Assembly: GCF_017447225.1 (NCBI RefSeq)
Contig: NZ_JAFSNZ010000004.1
Location: forward strand, 1-36,698
Length of the DNA stretch: 36,698 bases
Direction: 5' to 3'
DNA from: Methanobrevibacter sp.
GTDB taxonomy: Archaea; Methanobacteriota; Methanobacteria; Methanobacteriales; Methanobacteriaceae
Shown here: positions 23,671 to 32,115 of the stretch, piece by piece
How the letters are laid out: every line of letters starts with the position of its first letter
Position numbering within the stretch: position 1 is the first letter of the stretch
Made by a program: the position numbers and the translations under genes
Notes under the pieces: generated by a model
What the model saw: only the letters and a program-made list of their open reading frames with translations
Told to the model about the DNA's origin: nothing
Databases searched by the model: none

Positions 23671-24951
23671 ATGAAAGACAATTATAGACAAAGAACCCTG
23701 GAAGTTCATGCAGGAGAGTTTCCCGATCCGGTAACAGGTGCAAGGGCAACACCAATATATCATACAAGCTCCTATGCATTTGAAAGCGCTGATAAAGCTA
23801 AAAAACTGTATGCTCTTGAAGAAGAGGGACACATTTACACAAGACTATCAAATCCGACTTCAGAAGTTTTGGAAAATCGTGTGGCTGCAATAGAAAACGG
23901 TGTTGGTGCACTGGCACAGTCAACCGGAATGAGCGCAATATTGTTATCAATTTTAAACATTGCGGGAAATGGTGATGAAATAGTATCATCCAATAACCTC
24001 TATGGCGGAACATATACATTATTCAAAAATACCATGCCCAATTGGGGAATCAAGGTCAATTTTGTTGACACTCATGATTTGGATGCATATAAAGAGGCAA
24101 TCAACGAGAATACAAAAGCAATTTATTGTGAATCAATAGGTAATCCTCAGCTGGACATTCCTGATTTTGAGGCATTGGCCGAAATAGCCCATGAAAACGG
24201 CATTCCATTAATTGTGGATAACACTTCAGCAATTACTATGGTCAAACCCCTTGATCATGGTGCGGATATTGTCGTTCACTCAGCAACCAAATTTTTATCC
24301 GGGAACGGTACAAGCATGGGTGGTATGATTGTTGATGGTGGAAAATTCGACTGGACAAACGGTAAATTTCCAATGTTTACTGAACCCGACGAGTCATATC
24401 ACGGACTGATATATTCCAAGGCTTTTGGAAATAAGGCATACATTACAAAGGCAAGAGTTCATCTGATGAAGGATTTGGGAACGGTTATGAGTCCTATAAA
24501 TGCATTCATGATTCTTCAAAGCTGCATGACATTGTCCTTAAGGGTCAATCAGCACTGCAGCAATGCACTGGAAATTGCCAGATTCCTAAAAGACCATGAA
24601 GCGGTTTCCTGGGTCAACTATCCCGGACTTGAAGATAATGAAAATCATGAGATGGCTGAAAAATACCTCAACGGCAACTACGGATGTATTGTGAGCTTCG
24701 GCATTAAAGGCGGAATCGAAGAGGGTAAGAAATTTATTGAAAGCGTTGAGCTTTTAAGCCATGTTGCAAACATTGCGGATTCAAAGACCCTTGTAATTCA
24801 CCCGGCAAGCACAACCCACTCCAATATGACCGAAAAGGAACAGCTTGACAGTGGAATCACACCTGATTTCATAAGAATGTCTGTCGGTATCGAGGATGTT
24901 CAGGACCTGATTGAAGACATTGACCAGGCACTAAAAAAAGCAATTAATTAA
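23671..24951 (+). CDS. metY: O-acetylhomoserine sulfhydrylase (aminocarboxypropyltransferase)
   Basis: A 426-residue PLP enzyme of the Cys/Met metabolism family, making homocysteine from O-acetylhomoserine and sulfide. Seen are [13 protein letters not shown], the phosphate-binding QSTGMSA turn, [28 protein letters not shown] with the Schiff-base lysine, [13 protein letters not shown], and the C-terminal [17 protein letters not shown] block carrying the substrate-binding region. The length matches MetY rather than the roughly 390-residue cystathionine enzymes. The metX gene, which makes its substrate, lies about 1.8 kb away on the other strand. A hairpin terminator overlaps its stop codon. Confidence 0.93.
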   Translation: MKDNYRQRTLEVHAGEFPDPVTGARATPIYHTSSYAFESADKAKKLYALEEEGHIYTRLSNPTSEVLENRVAAIENGVGALAQSTGMSAILLSILNIAGNGDEIVSSNNLYGGTYTLFKNTMPNWGIKVNFVDTHDLDAYKEAINENTKAIYCESIGNPQLDIPDFEALAEIAHENGIPLIVDNTSAITMVKPLDHGADIVVHSATKFLSGNGTSMGGMIVDGGKFDWTNGKFPMFTEPDESYHGLIYSKAFGNKAYITKARVHLMKDLGTVMSPINAFMILQSCMTLSLRVNQHCSNALEIARFLKDHEAVSWVNYPGLEDNENHEMAEKYLNGNYGCIVSFGIKGGIEEGKKFIESVELLSHVANIADSKTLVIHPASTTHSNMTEKEQLDSGITPDFIRMSVGIEDVQDLIEDIDQALKKAIN

Positions 24952-24980
24952 GAGGTTTAATCCTCTTTAATTTATTTTTA
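24950..24980 (+). terminator. Terminator of metY
   Basis: AAGAGG (24950-24955) and CCTCTT (24962-24967) form a stem around a six-base loop right at the metY stop codon, followed by TTAATTTATTTTTATC, a T-rich tract suitable for archaeal termination. Confidence 0.6.
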
Positions 24981-25029
24981 TCTGATTTTAATATTTTAAA
25001 TCTTATCAACACACCATTATTTTAAAAAA

Positions 25030-25046
25030 ATTATGTAAAAATAGGC
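25030..25046 (-). terminator. Hairpin possibly ending the leftward microprotein transcript
   Basis: GAGCT and AGCTC pair around an AAA loop in the otherwise A+T-rich gap after metY. On the minus strand it is followed by T-rich sequence (TATTTTTACATAATTTTTTT), which would suit termination of a short leftward transcript carrying the ORF at 25208-25282. Confidence 0.3.
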
Positions 25047-25207
25047 AGGAAGAGCTAAAAGCTCCCCTTATGAGTTAATTTCAAAATCAATCCAGTATGG
25101 TCAACGAGAAAAACAAACTTCCAAATATAATGGCTTGAATATCATATTTTTAAAAAACTCAATACCTGTCTATCAATCATCATCTACTAACTCAATCTTC
25201 TCTCCAA

Positions 25208-25282
25208 CTAAAGTAGAGATACAAAGTACGCTAAATAACTAATAGCTATGAAAACTATAGCATCTAACAGTACTAATGCCAT
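25208..25282 (-). CDS. Candidate 24-residue membrane microprotein
   Basis: An ORF of 24 codons plus stop, preceded by GGAGGT four bases before its ATG, the strongest Shine-Dalgarno match in the neighbourhood. The peptide starts MALVLLDAIVFIAISYLAYF and ends VSLL, i.e. one complete transmembrane helix with a single Asp. It sits alone in a 690-base gap between metY and azlD. It could be a small subunit or regulator of a membrane protein, or a membrane-active toxin-like peptide. No family is recognised and expression is unproven. Confidence 0.4.
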   Translation of the reverse strand: MALVLLDAIVFIAISYLAYFVSLL

Positions 25283-25577
25283 TTTTACCTCCAGAAGGAA
25301 GTTAAACAATATTTTGATAACCAATTCAAAACAACCTTCTTTGTTAATGAAGTTTTTCAATGACCAGTGGAAAATGTATTTAATACCAATGATATTTAAA
25401 AATAACTCATTTTTAAAAGCAATATTGCTTTAATCGAGTAAAAATCAAAGTAAAAGTAATATTATTTAAAATTAATAAAAATAAAAAAATTTACAGAAAA
25501 TAGAATAATATAAATATTATGAAAAATAATTATTTAATCAAGCAATATATGATAATCAATTATATATTCTTCTTTTA
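25283..25577. other. A+T-rich gap without a recognised gene
   Basis: Apart from the likely promoter of the microprotein ORF, I see no coding region with a ribosome-binding site and no tRNA-like fold here. Confidence 0.35.
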
Positions 25578-25618
25578 ACTTGGATAAAAAAGGCTTGAAT
25601 TTATATTTTTATCCAAGT
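25578..25618. terminator. Long hairpin downstream of azlD
   Basis: ACTTGGATAAAAA (25578-25590) pairs perfectly with TTTTTATCCAAGT (25606-25618) around a 15-base loop. It lies 21 bases beyond the azlD stop codon. On the plus strand it is followed by ATTTTTATAATATACTTTTTTT, so it is a better-formed terminator rightward, though no rightward gene precedes it. Confidence 0.5.
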
Positions 25619-25638
25619 ATTTTTATAATATACTTTTT

Positions 25639-25953
25639 TTAAAACATCGGAACTATTGAATAAACAGTTACTAATACCACTACTGTCAGAATAACGATAG
25701 CTCCCAAAGGAACCTTTTTCCAGGACAGTCCAGCCGCAACGATTGCACCGACAAGACCTATATACCATAGCTGATTGTCAACAGTCAGGACTCCCGGACA
25801 GATCAGTGCTGCAAGGGCCGTGTATGGAATCAGATTCAGGAATTTCTCAACTTTCGGACCGAAATTGAGCTTATCGACAAATATTGCCGGAATCAGACGG
25901 GGAATGAATGTCACCAGTGCACAGCCTAAAATAATAATGTTAATGTCAACCAT
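25639..25953 (-). CDS. azlD: AzlD family branched-chain amino acid transport subunit
   Basis: A 104-residue membrane protein with about four transmembrane segments and the AzlD motif ALVTFIPRLIPAIF near the N-terminus, then KVEKFLNLIPYTALAALICPGVL. AzlD pairs with AzlC to export branched-chain amino acids or analogues. Its ATG overlaps the azlC stop as TAATG, so translation is coupled. A strong hairpin follows the stop. Confidence 0.88.
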   Translation of the reverse strand: MVDINIIILGCALVTFIPRLIPAIFVDKLNFGPKVEKFLNLIPYTALAALICPGVLTVDNQLWYIGLVGAIVAAGLSWKKVPLGAIVILTVVVLVTVYSIVPMF

Positions 25954-26636
25954 TATTCAACCCCCTCGACCATATCCTCATCGTCAACTATGTACATTCC
26001 GATCAAAGCGCCTAAAAGCGTTGATATTATCAGTGACCAGTTTCCAACAACAAACTGAAGTATGACATTTAATATTGCTGTTATAACAACCAGAAGACCC
26101 AGACGCTTATTGTTTTTAACGGCTGGAACCAATATAGCAATGAAAAGTGCATATAATGAAATATTGAAACTGTTCGTCACTATCACAGGCAAAAAGTCCA
26201 GGACAAATACGCCTATTGCTGCTCCTAAAATCCATGAAAGCCATGATGTCATAGACAATCCCGTGTAAAACCATACTGATGATTCGTTTTCAAATGAAAA
26301 TATTGCAAATGTCTCATCGGTCACCAGATGTGCCGTTAGAATGTTTGTGAGAAGTGAATTTTCACTCATCTTATTGTAGACTGCAGTGTTCATTACCATA
26401 TACCTTAAATTAACGACAAAATTGGTTAATATAATAGCCAGGGCAGTTGCGCCGTTTGCAAGCATTGTGGCCGCAATTATCTCGCCGGCACCAGCATAGA
26501 CCAGAACTGAAAATGAAACTGTCTGGAACGGATTAAAACCGGCTTTCAGTGCAAGGGCGGCATAGCCTATGCCCATCGGAATATAGCCGAAAGCTATTGG
26601 AATAGCACTTTTGCACCCAAATAAAAACTTATCCAT
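25953..26636 (-). CDS. azlC: AzlC family branched-chain amino acid exporter subunit
   Basis: A 227-residue membrane protein with about seven hydrophobic segments. AIPIAFGYIPMGIGYAALALKAGFNPFQT is the typical AzlC opening, followed by SVLVYAGAGEIIAATML and NLRYMVMNTAVYNKM. With AzlD it forms the LIV-E type exporter (BrnFE/AzlCD). The ATG at 26636 has a GGTGA only at a distance of about 16 bases, so the start is somewhat uncertain. It overlaps azlD by one base. Confidence 0.88.
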   Translation of the reverse strand: MDKFLFGCKSAIPIAFGYIPMGIGYAALALKAGFNPFQTVSFSVLVYAGAGEIIAATMLANGATALAIILTNFVVNLRYMVMNTAVYNKMSENSLLTNILTAHLVTDETFAIFSFENESSVWFYTGLSMTSWLSWILGAAIGVFVLDFLPVIVTNSFNISLYALFIAILVPAVKNNKRLGLLVVITAILNVILQFVVGNWSLIISTLLGALIGMYIVDDEDMVEGVE

Positions 26637-26778
26637 TCTAGAACTAATAAAATCACCAATTTAAGTTAATTATAAAAAGTAGTCATAATAATTGTATATT
26701 TTCATACCAACCAAACACCATAAACATATAAGTTTAACTTTTCAAAAAAAATAGAAAAGTTTTACTTATAAGTTAAAG

Positions 26779-28245
26779 TTATGACATCATATTATTGATA
26801 TGGTCTGTTGTAATAATTCCTTCCACAACGAAATCCTCATCGACAACAGGGAGGCATGAGATGTCGAATTTTCTCATCATTCTGCTTATGTCCTCTATTG
26901 AATCTGATGAATAGCAGAATTTGACGGTTTTTGTCATGATGTCTGTCAGGCTTTCACAATTGGTTGCAATTGACTTTGACAAATCCCAGCTGGTGACAAT
27001 ACCTATTAATTTATTGTCATCGGTTACAACAGGCAAGTGAGTGACGTTTTTGTCAAACATCAGTCTTGCTGCCTTTTTGACACTATCCTCTTCCCTGATT
27101 GTCGGAACATCGGTTGTCATCAAATCTGCAACGATATTGTCAGATAAAAATCTTGATAAAAGATAATTTAGCTGTCCCTTTTCAAGCAGGAATGCATCAT
27201 GGCCGTAATTGGATTTGATTTCAGAAAATGACACTTCAACATCATTTGCGTTTAATGCAGCAACTATTTCAGTACTCTGTTCGGTCGGATAGAGCCAGTC
27301 TGAATCGACTGAAATGACTTCAAGTTTACATTTGATGTCCTTGAATCCGTCAATAAGTGAATTATTAACTGATAAATCAAATAAATCCACTGCTTTTGTA
27401 ATGAACAAGTAACTGTTGGCATCAAATCGCTTTACAAAGGATTCCCCCTGATGATGCAGGTAACTTTCGACCTGGAAATCCATTGAAAGGTCATAACTGA
27501 TTTCATCCTTGTCCTGAAGGTCACGTCCGAATTTGATGAACATTGACTCGTCGCTGAGATAAGTTATGTGGGCAATCATACGGGCTATGGACAGTCCGTT
27601 TTTAGGAATCTGACCTGTTCCATAGTAGTTTCCCTGCTTCCAGTTTGGATCTGAGACAATTGACTGGCGGCCAACCTCATTGAATGCAATCTGCTGAGGG
27701 GATGACCTTGCGGTTGTGGCTATCGGAACTGCCTTTTTCATCATGTCCGGATAGCTGACAATCCATTGAAGAACCTGCATTCCACCCATGGATCCTCCGA
27801 TAACTGCATACAGCTGATTGATGCCGAATGAATCAACCAGCAGCTTTTGAACGTCAACCATGTCCTTGATTGTAATGACTGGGAAATCCACACCGTATTC
27901 ATATCCGGTTTCGGGATTTATTGATTTTGGACCTGTTGTTCCTTTGCATCCTCCTAAAACATTGGAACAGATTATGAAGTATTTTTCACTGTCCAACACT
28001 TTTCCGGGACCGATTATTATCTCCCACCATCCAGGCTTTTTATCTCCTTCGTGCCAGCCTGCAGCGTGAGCGTCACCGGTTAGAGCATGACAAATCAAAA
28101 TGGCATTGCTTTTTTCCTTATTCAATTCACCATAAGTCTCATAAGCTATGGTGATATTGTCTAATGATTTGCCGCTTTCCAGTATGAAAGGCTCGTCAAT
28201 ATTCAAATATTGTGTCTCAACAATACCAACAGAATCCTTATCCAT
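26779..28245 (-). CDS. metX: Homoserine O-acetyltransferase with C-terminal CBS domain pair
   Basis: A 488-residue protein. Residues 1-370 are the MetX alpha/beta hydrolase: nucleophile elbow [12 protein letters not shown] with Ser-152, plus [11 protein letters not shown] and [10 protein letters not shown] for the Asp and His of the triad. Residues about 375-488 hold two CBS motifs ([18 protein letters not shown]... and [18 protein letters not shown]...), which bind adenosyl compounds such as SAM or AMP and likely give feedback control. This MetX-CBS fusion is known in methanogens. AGGTGA, which spans the stop of rnc, sits six bases before ATG 28245; an in-frame GTG at 28254 is less likely. 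Confidence 0.93.
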   Translation of the reverse strand: MDKDSVGIVETQYLNIDEPFILESGKSLDNITIAYETYGELNKEKSNAILICHALTGDAHAAGWHEGDKKPGWWEIIIGPGKVLDSEKYFIICSNVLGGCKGTTGPKSINPETGYEYGVDFPVITIKDMVDVQKLLVDSFGINQLYAVIGGSMGGMQVLQWIVSYPDMMKKAVPIATTARSSPQQIAFNEVGRQSIVSDPNWKQGNYYGTGQIPKNGLSIARMIAHITYLSDESMFIKFGRDLQDKDEISYDLSMDFQVESYLHHQGESFVKRFDANSYLFITKAVDLFDLSVNNSLIDGFKDIKCKLEVISVDSDWLYPTEQSTEIVAALNANDVEVSFSEIKSNYGHDAFLLEKGQLNYLLSRFLSDNIVADLMTTDVPTIREEDSVKKAARLMFDKNVTHLPVVTDDNKLIGIVTSWDLSKSIATNCESLTDIMTKTVKFCYSSDSIEDISRMMRKFDISCLPVVDEDFVVEGIITTDHINNMMS

Positions 28246-28250
28246 TAAAA

Positions 28251-28919
28251 TCACCTAATTAAATGTAAATTTTTCATAGCTTCTTTTGCAGCTTCTTGCT
28301 CAGCTTCTTTTTTATTCTTACCGATTCCGGTTCCCATTTCTTCATCATTCAGATATATTGCCATTATAAACGTCTTGTCATGTGGAACTCCATGCTCTTC
28401 AAGAAGTTCGTATCGGATTTTAGTCTCATGCGCGTCACAATACTCCTTGATTTCAGACTTGTAGTCATGGAAGAACACCATTTCCTCATCAATATGGCGG
28501 AATATAATCTTTGCAATGAACCTTTTCGTATATGCCAGACCCTGATCCAGAAACAGCGCTCCGAGGAATGATTCGAATATATCAGAAGTGATTGACAATA
28601 CCTCATTGTCTGTGAGATTCATTTCATCAACGGATACCTTCAAAAAATCCTTTAATCCAAGCTCGTGTGAATAATAGATTAAAGCTGACTGGCATACGTA
28701 ATTGGCCCTAAGTTTTGTCAGTTTACCTTCACCATATTTAGGATATTTCTTGTAAAGGTATTCGGAAACAAGCATGTTTAAGATTGAATCTCCAAGAAAC
28801 TCCAAACGTTCATAATCGTATTTTATACCATGTACCGTTGCGTATGAACCGTGCATGAAGGCCATCTTATAGTAGTCCTCATTGTTCGGTTCGATGCCAT
28901 ATTTCTCAAATAAATTCAT
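28251..28919 (-). CDS. rnc: Ribonuclease III
   Basis: A double-stranded-RNA endonuclease of about 222 residues. [11 protein letters not shown] (37-47) is the signature with catalytic Glu-40 and Asp-44, and [16 protein letters not shown] supplies Asp-113 and Glu-116. Residues about 150-222 form a double-stranded RNA-binding domain ending [19 protein letters not shown]. All catalytic residues are present. RNase III is common in bacteria but uncommon in archaea, so ancient transfer is possible. The start is uncertain: ATG 28919, ATG 28931 and TTG 28934 are in frame. It precedes metX, whose ribosome-binding site overlaps its stop. Confidence 0.92.
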   Translation of the reverse strand: MNLFEKYGIEPNNEDYYKMAFMHGSYATVHGIKYDYERLEFLGDSILNMLVSEYLYKKYPKYGEGKLTKLRANYVCQSALIYYSHELGLKDFLKVSVDEMNLTDNEVLSITSDIFESFLGALFLDQGLAYTKRFIAKIIFRHIDEEMVFFHDYKSEIKEYCDAHETKIRYELLEEHGVPHDKTFIMAIYLNDEEMGTGIGKNKKEAEQEAAKEAMKNLHLIR

Positions 28920-29006
28920 GTTAAAGCCCATCAATTAATAAATATGATATTAATTATGGTATTTAATTTATTTAAACTTCATTATATATAACAATTGTGA
29001 TATTTA

Positions 29007-29046
29007 GAATAGTGTTCAAATGCTCTATCTCTTCGCTTAAATATAC
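29007..29046 (+). promoter_or_regulatory. Promoter with shared upstream element
   Basis: GAATAGTGTTCAAATGCTCT (29007-29026) is followed after ten bases by TATA-like TTAAATATA (29037-29045). Nearly the same element with the same spacing is found at the left window edge (minus strand) and at 31013. It would start transcription near 29068, 13 bases before the ORF. Confidence 0.5.
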
Positions 29047-29080
29047 ATTAAGAATAAAGTTCAATCAAGGATTTGGTACT

Positions 29081-29416
29081 ATGATATTGAACTGGAAAGA
29101 AGAAATAACAAAAATTGACCCTGACATGAAGTTCAGGGCACAGGGCGGATGGCTTAAAACAGTTGAAGAGCTTGACAAAAGCGTTGCAAACGGATACTCA
29201 CTTGTTGGAGATTTCGTAAAGGCAGGAGACTTCGAGGCAGAATACTGCGAAGGCATATACCTTGACTGCAACAAGGAAGGCAGCACCAAAAAACCACAGA
29301 CAGATTACCGTTTATTCAGATTCAGGGACGGTAAGGTAAGACTTCTTGATCTGGTCATTGACGCTCAAAGAAGCTGGGCACAGGACTTCTGGGATGCCGT
29401 GGAGGATGAAATCTAG
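29081..29416 (+). CDS. Conserved-looking small protein, function unknown
   Basis: A 111-residue soluble, acidic protein: MILNWKEEITKIDPDMKFRA, a central GYSLVGDFVKAGDFEAEYCE and a C-terminal DLVIDAQRSWAQDFWDAVED. No known domain is recognised. I start it at ATG 29081 behind AAGGA, since the upstream extension would run through the promoter element. Its stop codon overlaps the stop of the convergent gene. Codon use matches its neighbours, so it looks like a real gene. Confidence 0.7.
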   Translation: MILNWKEEITKIDPDMKFRAQGGWLKTVEELDKSVANGYSLVGDFVKAGDFEAEYCEGIYLDCNKEGSTKKPQTDYRLFRFRDGKVRLLDLVIDAQRSWAQDFWDAVEDEI

Positions 29417-29682
29417 CTGAAATATCCTCTCGGCATGAACTTGGAAACCCTTTTGACATCCCGATAGGTCGCAAAGCAGTTGTACTGCTCAAAAAGGATT
29501 ATGATATGGTCCATGTTTTGGGAAAAATTCTTTTCCTTGCCGTCAATTATACCTCTAAATTTCACACCAAAATCACCTGTGGCTGAAATATTGACCATTA
29601 ACTTTTCAGAGGAATCAGATCCTTCAAAAAACCTTTGAATCTCGGCAGTCTCGAAAAGCGGAGCCTTGATATTTAAAGCCAT
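29413..29682 (-). CDS. Small protein of unknown function
   Basis: An 89-residue protein beginning MALNIKAPLFETAEIQRFFE, with a beta-rich middle (LMVNISATGDFGVKFRG) and basic C-terminus (RDVKRVSKFMPRGYFS). No domain recognised. Its ATG lies inside the end of the 37-codon ORF upstream (ATGGCTTTAA), so translation is probably coupled. It converges tail to tail with the gene at 29081-29416, overlapping by four bases. Confidence 0.65.
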   Translation of the reverse strand: MALNIKAPLFETAEIQRFFEGSDSSEKLMVNISATGDFGVKFRGIIDGKEKNFSQNMDHIIILFEQYNCFATYRDVKRVSKFMPRGYFS

Positions 29683-29786
29683 GAGATTGTTTTGGCCTTC
29701 CGAAGCCTGACATAGTTTTCATGGATTTCGATAGAATCGTCATCATCCATTTTAGTAATTTTTACATAATTTTCGTCGCTGTACAT
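29673..29786 (-). CDS. 37-residue small ORF in the unknown cluster
   Basis: ATG at 29786 is preceded by AGGAGA six bases upstream. The peptide starts MYSDENYVKITKMDDDDSIE, continues IHENYVRLRKAKTISWL and stops ten bases into the next gene. It is hydrophilic, with an acidic first half and a basic end. The good ribosome-binding site, tight packing and overlap support translation, possibly as a short partner of the neighbouring products. No family is recognised. Confidence 0.55.
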   Translation of the reverse strand: MYSDENYVKITKMDDDDSIEIHENYVRLRKAKTISWL

Positions 29787-29795
29787 ATAATTCTC

Positions 29796-30206
29796 CTATA
29801 ATATGCAGTGGAATGAGCAGCAGTCACAGGTAGGATCCAAATAGCTGTCCTTAGGCACATTCTGAGCGGTCTGCATTAAAAGAGACACTTCAAATATTGC
29901 ATCAGGATTGTTGCTTACCTTTTTGGTTACATTGGACAAACCCCTGTAGTTAACAGGAATGCTGCCGGTCTGTGAAATGTCATAATAAAAGAGCGCTCCT
30001 GAGTTGACATCAGAGAAAAATTCATCCAACTGCTTAACTTTCTGTGGGGACATTGAAAAGTTGACGCTCATCAGCTTGTCCTGTCTTTGCTTGATTCCGA
30101 CATAAGCAATATTGACCGCTAATGCATCTCCACCATCTTTGGTAAAGACTATGCAGTCATCCAAATTAACATTTTCATTTTTGGCTAAATCTTTCAAATC
30201 AGACAT
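29796..30206 (-). CDS. Unknown protein with cysteine-rich C-terminus
   Basis: A 136-residue protein. The body (MSDLKDLAKNENVNLDDCIV ... LMSVNFSMSPQKVKQLDEFF) is a mixed alpha/beta domain I do not recognise; the last residues are DPTCDCCSFHCIL, four cysteines and a histidine within ten residues, suited to binding a metal or to modification. AGGTGA precedes the ATG by four bases. It leads a leftward unit with two smaller genes. A clear TATA box lies about 45 bases upstream. Confidence 0.7.
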   Translation of the reverse strand: MSDLKDLAKNENVNLDDCIVFTKDGGDALAVNIAYVGIKQRQDKLMSVNFSMSPQKVKQLDEFFSDVNSGALFYYDISQTGSIPVNYRGLSNVTKKVSNNPDAIFEVSLLMQTAQNVPKDSYLDPTCDCCSFHCIL

Positions 30207-30250
30207 GATATCACCTAAAAATATTTTTAAGTAAAATTAGAAATTCAAAG

Positions 30251-30258
30251 TATATAAA
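30251..30258 (-). promoter_or_regulatory. TATA box of the unknown leftward cluster
   Basis: On the minus strand AATTTATATACTTTG carries a consensus archaeal TATA box; transcription would begin near 30226, about 20 bases before the ATG at 30206. Confidence 0.55.
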
Positions 30259-30347
30259 TTTAACCATGCCTAAAAATTGTGATGATAATTAAAAAAAGTG
30301 GTTTGGATGAAGATTAATTTAATAATCTCCAATAATTTTATACCGAC

Positions 30348-30536
30348 TTAAACTAGTCTTTGCCTAGTAGTTGGTTTTTTGTTTTGCCAGCTGTATCTTC
30401 TTAATTTGCTGGATCTACCGAATCCACAAGAAGCACAGACTTTTTTACGTACGTGATAAGTGTTTTTACCACATCTTCTACATCTGATATGGGTCTTTTT
30501 ATTCTTTTTACCCATTGATGGAGTTCCCTTTGCCAT
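30348..30536 (-). CDS. rpl37e: 50S ribosomal protein L37e
   Basis: A 62-residue basic ribosomal protein with the zinc ribbon C-RR-C and C-AS-C ([20 protein letters not shown] followed by ASCGFG) and the usual C-terminal RRYSWQNKK. It is specific to archaea and eukaryotes and binds 23S rRNA. It follows the LSm gene by about 60 bases, an arrangement conserved in many archaea. A good AGGAGGTGTATCA-type ribosome-binding site precedes the ATG. Confidence 0.97.
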   Translation of the reverse strand: MAKGTPSMGKKNKKTHIRCRRCGKNTYHVRKKVCASCGFGRSSKLRRYSWQNKKPTTRQRLV

Positions 30537-30598
30537 TGATACACCTCCTACATTATTTTAAATAAATTTAGTTATCTTAAACAATCATTGAATAATAT

Positions 30599-30838
<240 letters not shown>

Positions 30839-31012
30839 TTATATTACCATTAATTGTATTTTTTAAATTAGTTTTTAAAAGCAATCATTGATTTAACAAT
30901 TACCCGTATTAGAAATAATATAATCAAGTTTAGATAAGACAAAACCTAATTAAAACTAATAATAAATTATATGCTCTTACTAATATATAAATGTTAGTGT
31001 TAAAAGTAAAAA

Positions 31013-31053
31013 AAATACTGGTCAAATGCTCTCTCGCATTTTTATTATATATT
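31013..31053 (+). promoter_or_regulatory. Promoter with shared upstream element
   Basis: AAATACTGGTCAAATGCTCT (31013-31032), then 12 bases, then TTATATATT (31045-31053). It matches the elements at 29007 and at the window start. Transcription would begin near 31076, so the gene starting at 31079, which lacks a ribosome-binding site, is likely leaderless. Confidence 0.5.
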
Positions 31054-31078
31054 ATTCTCATTAAAAGATAAAAATATT

Positions 31079-31582
31079 ATGGCATTCAACAAAACCGAAT
31101 ACATCAACATATTAACATATATTCTATCCAACTGCTATGACAAGCCCCATGTTGGAAAAACTGTAATCTCAACAACAATGTATTTCATTGATTTCAACTA
31201 TTATGAAGTATACGGGGAGTCCCTGACCGATGAAGAATACGTTAAATCCAAAAAGGGAATACAACCGAAGCATTTCAATAAAATCACAGATGAACTGGTA
31301 GAAAGAAAAAGAATATATTTTCGAAAGGAGCCATATTATCACACCACGCTGCACAAGTATTATCTGACACATCTGCCGGACATACACTTCACAAAAAAGA
31401 AGGAAAAGATGATAAGTACAACTGTTAAACGGCTGATAACAAAGAATGCCACATCCATTCTTAAATATGCCAGCAGAGACCCTCCCTTTCAAATGGCTGA
31501 CTACAATGAAGCAATTGACTACAATAACGTATATTTAAGATATCCAAGATATTCCATCAGAAAAAAATTTATTAATTTATAA
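31079..31582 (+). CDS. Panacea (DUF4065/SocA-like) domain protein
   Basis: A 167-residue protein. TMYFIDFNYYEVYGESLTDE, EYVKSKKGIQPKHFNKITDE and LVERKRI match the Panacea/DUF4065 layout (LYFiD...y...G..lt...y....GP...). Panacea proteins act as antitoxins or protein-stability adaptors. No toxin is adjacent. The tail is basic (TKKKEKMISTTVKRLITK). Its promoter shares an upstream element with the gene at 29081, hinting at joint regulation. Similarity is from pattern only. Confidence 0.6.
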   Translation: MAFNKTEYINILTYILSNCYDKPHVGKTVISTTMYFIDFNYYEVYGESLTDEEYVKSKKGIQPKHFNKITDELVERKRIYFRKEPYYHTTLHKYYLTHLPDIHFTKKKEKMISTTVKRLITKNATSILKYASRDPPFQMADYNEAIDYNNVYLRYPRYSIRKKFINL

Positions 31583-31622
31583 ATTTATAATAAATATTAA
31601 TAATAAAAATCAGGTAAAAAAC

Positions 31623-32105
31623 ATGGCAATTAAAGTTAAAAAAAGAAATTTCTTAAAAAAGAAAAAAATTAAGCAAATAAAAAATGAATTAGGAGAATAT
31701 GGAGGACTGCTTGAAAACAAGAAAAATGTGGAAATCCTTGAAGCAGAACCAAATTCATTTATATTAGTGGACGGCGAACCATACATCATAATAATCAATG
31801 ATAAAGCATTCCCAACACTTAAAGCAGCGCTCGCCAATGAAATTGACGGCAAAACCGTTACTGTAGATATGGGAGCAGTACGTTTCGTTACAAACGGAGC
31901 AGACATAATGAGTCCGGGAATCGTAGCTGCTGACGACAATATTGAACCTGGAGATATCGTGTTGATTGTCGATGAAACACACCACAAGCCATTAGCTATT
32001 GGAGTAAGCCTAATAACCGGTGAAGAAATGGTTGAAAATGATTCAGGAAAAGCAATAGAAACAAAACACTTTGTCGGAGACGAAATCTGGAACTTTGAAA
32101 TATAG
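31623..32105 (+). CDS. PUA domain-containing RNA-binding protein
   Basis: A 160-residue protein with a very basic N-terminus (MAIKVKKRNFLKKKKIKQIK) and a C-terminal PUA domain at about residues 75-150, recognised by GAVRFVTNGADIMSPGIVAA and DDNIEPGDIVLIVDE. The layout matches archaeal DUF1947-PUA proteins related to MCT-1 and the C-terminal part of eIF2D. It probably binds structured RNA or the ribosome. It lies ten bases before arfB. Confidence 0.88.
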   Translation: MAIKVKKRNFLKKKKIKQIKNELGEYGGLLENKKNVEILEAEPNSFILVDGEPYIIIINDKAFPTLKAALANEIDGKTVTVDMGAVRFVTNGADIMSPGIVAADDNIEPGDIVLIVDETHHKPLAIGVSLITGEEMVENDSGKAIETKHFVGDEIWNFEI

Positions 32106-32115
32106 GTGAGTGAAA

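Noticed and set aside
25248-25433. Plus-strand 61-codon ORF in the metY-azlD gap
   Set aside because: No ribosome-binding site, composition typical of random A+T-rich DNA, and it overlaps the better-supported microprotein ORF on the other strand.
30971-30991. Fourth ATGCTCT followed by a TATA box
   Set aside because: Only the ATGCTCT part matches and the TATA lies four bases away instead of 10-12, so it was not counted as a copy of the shared promoter element.
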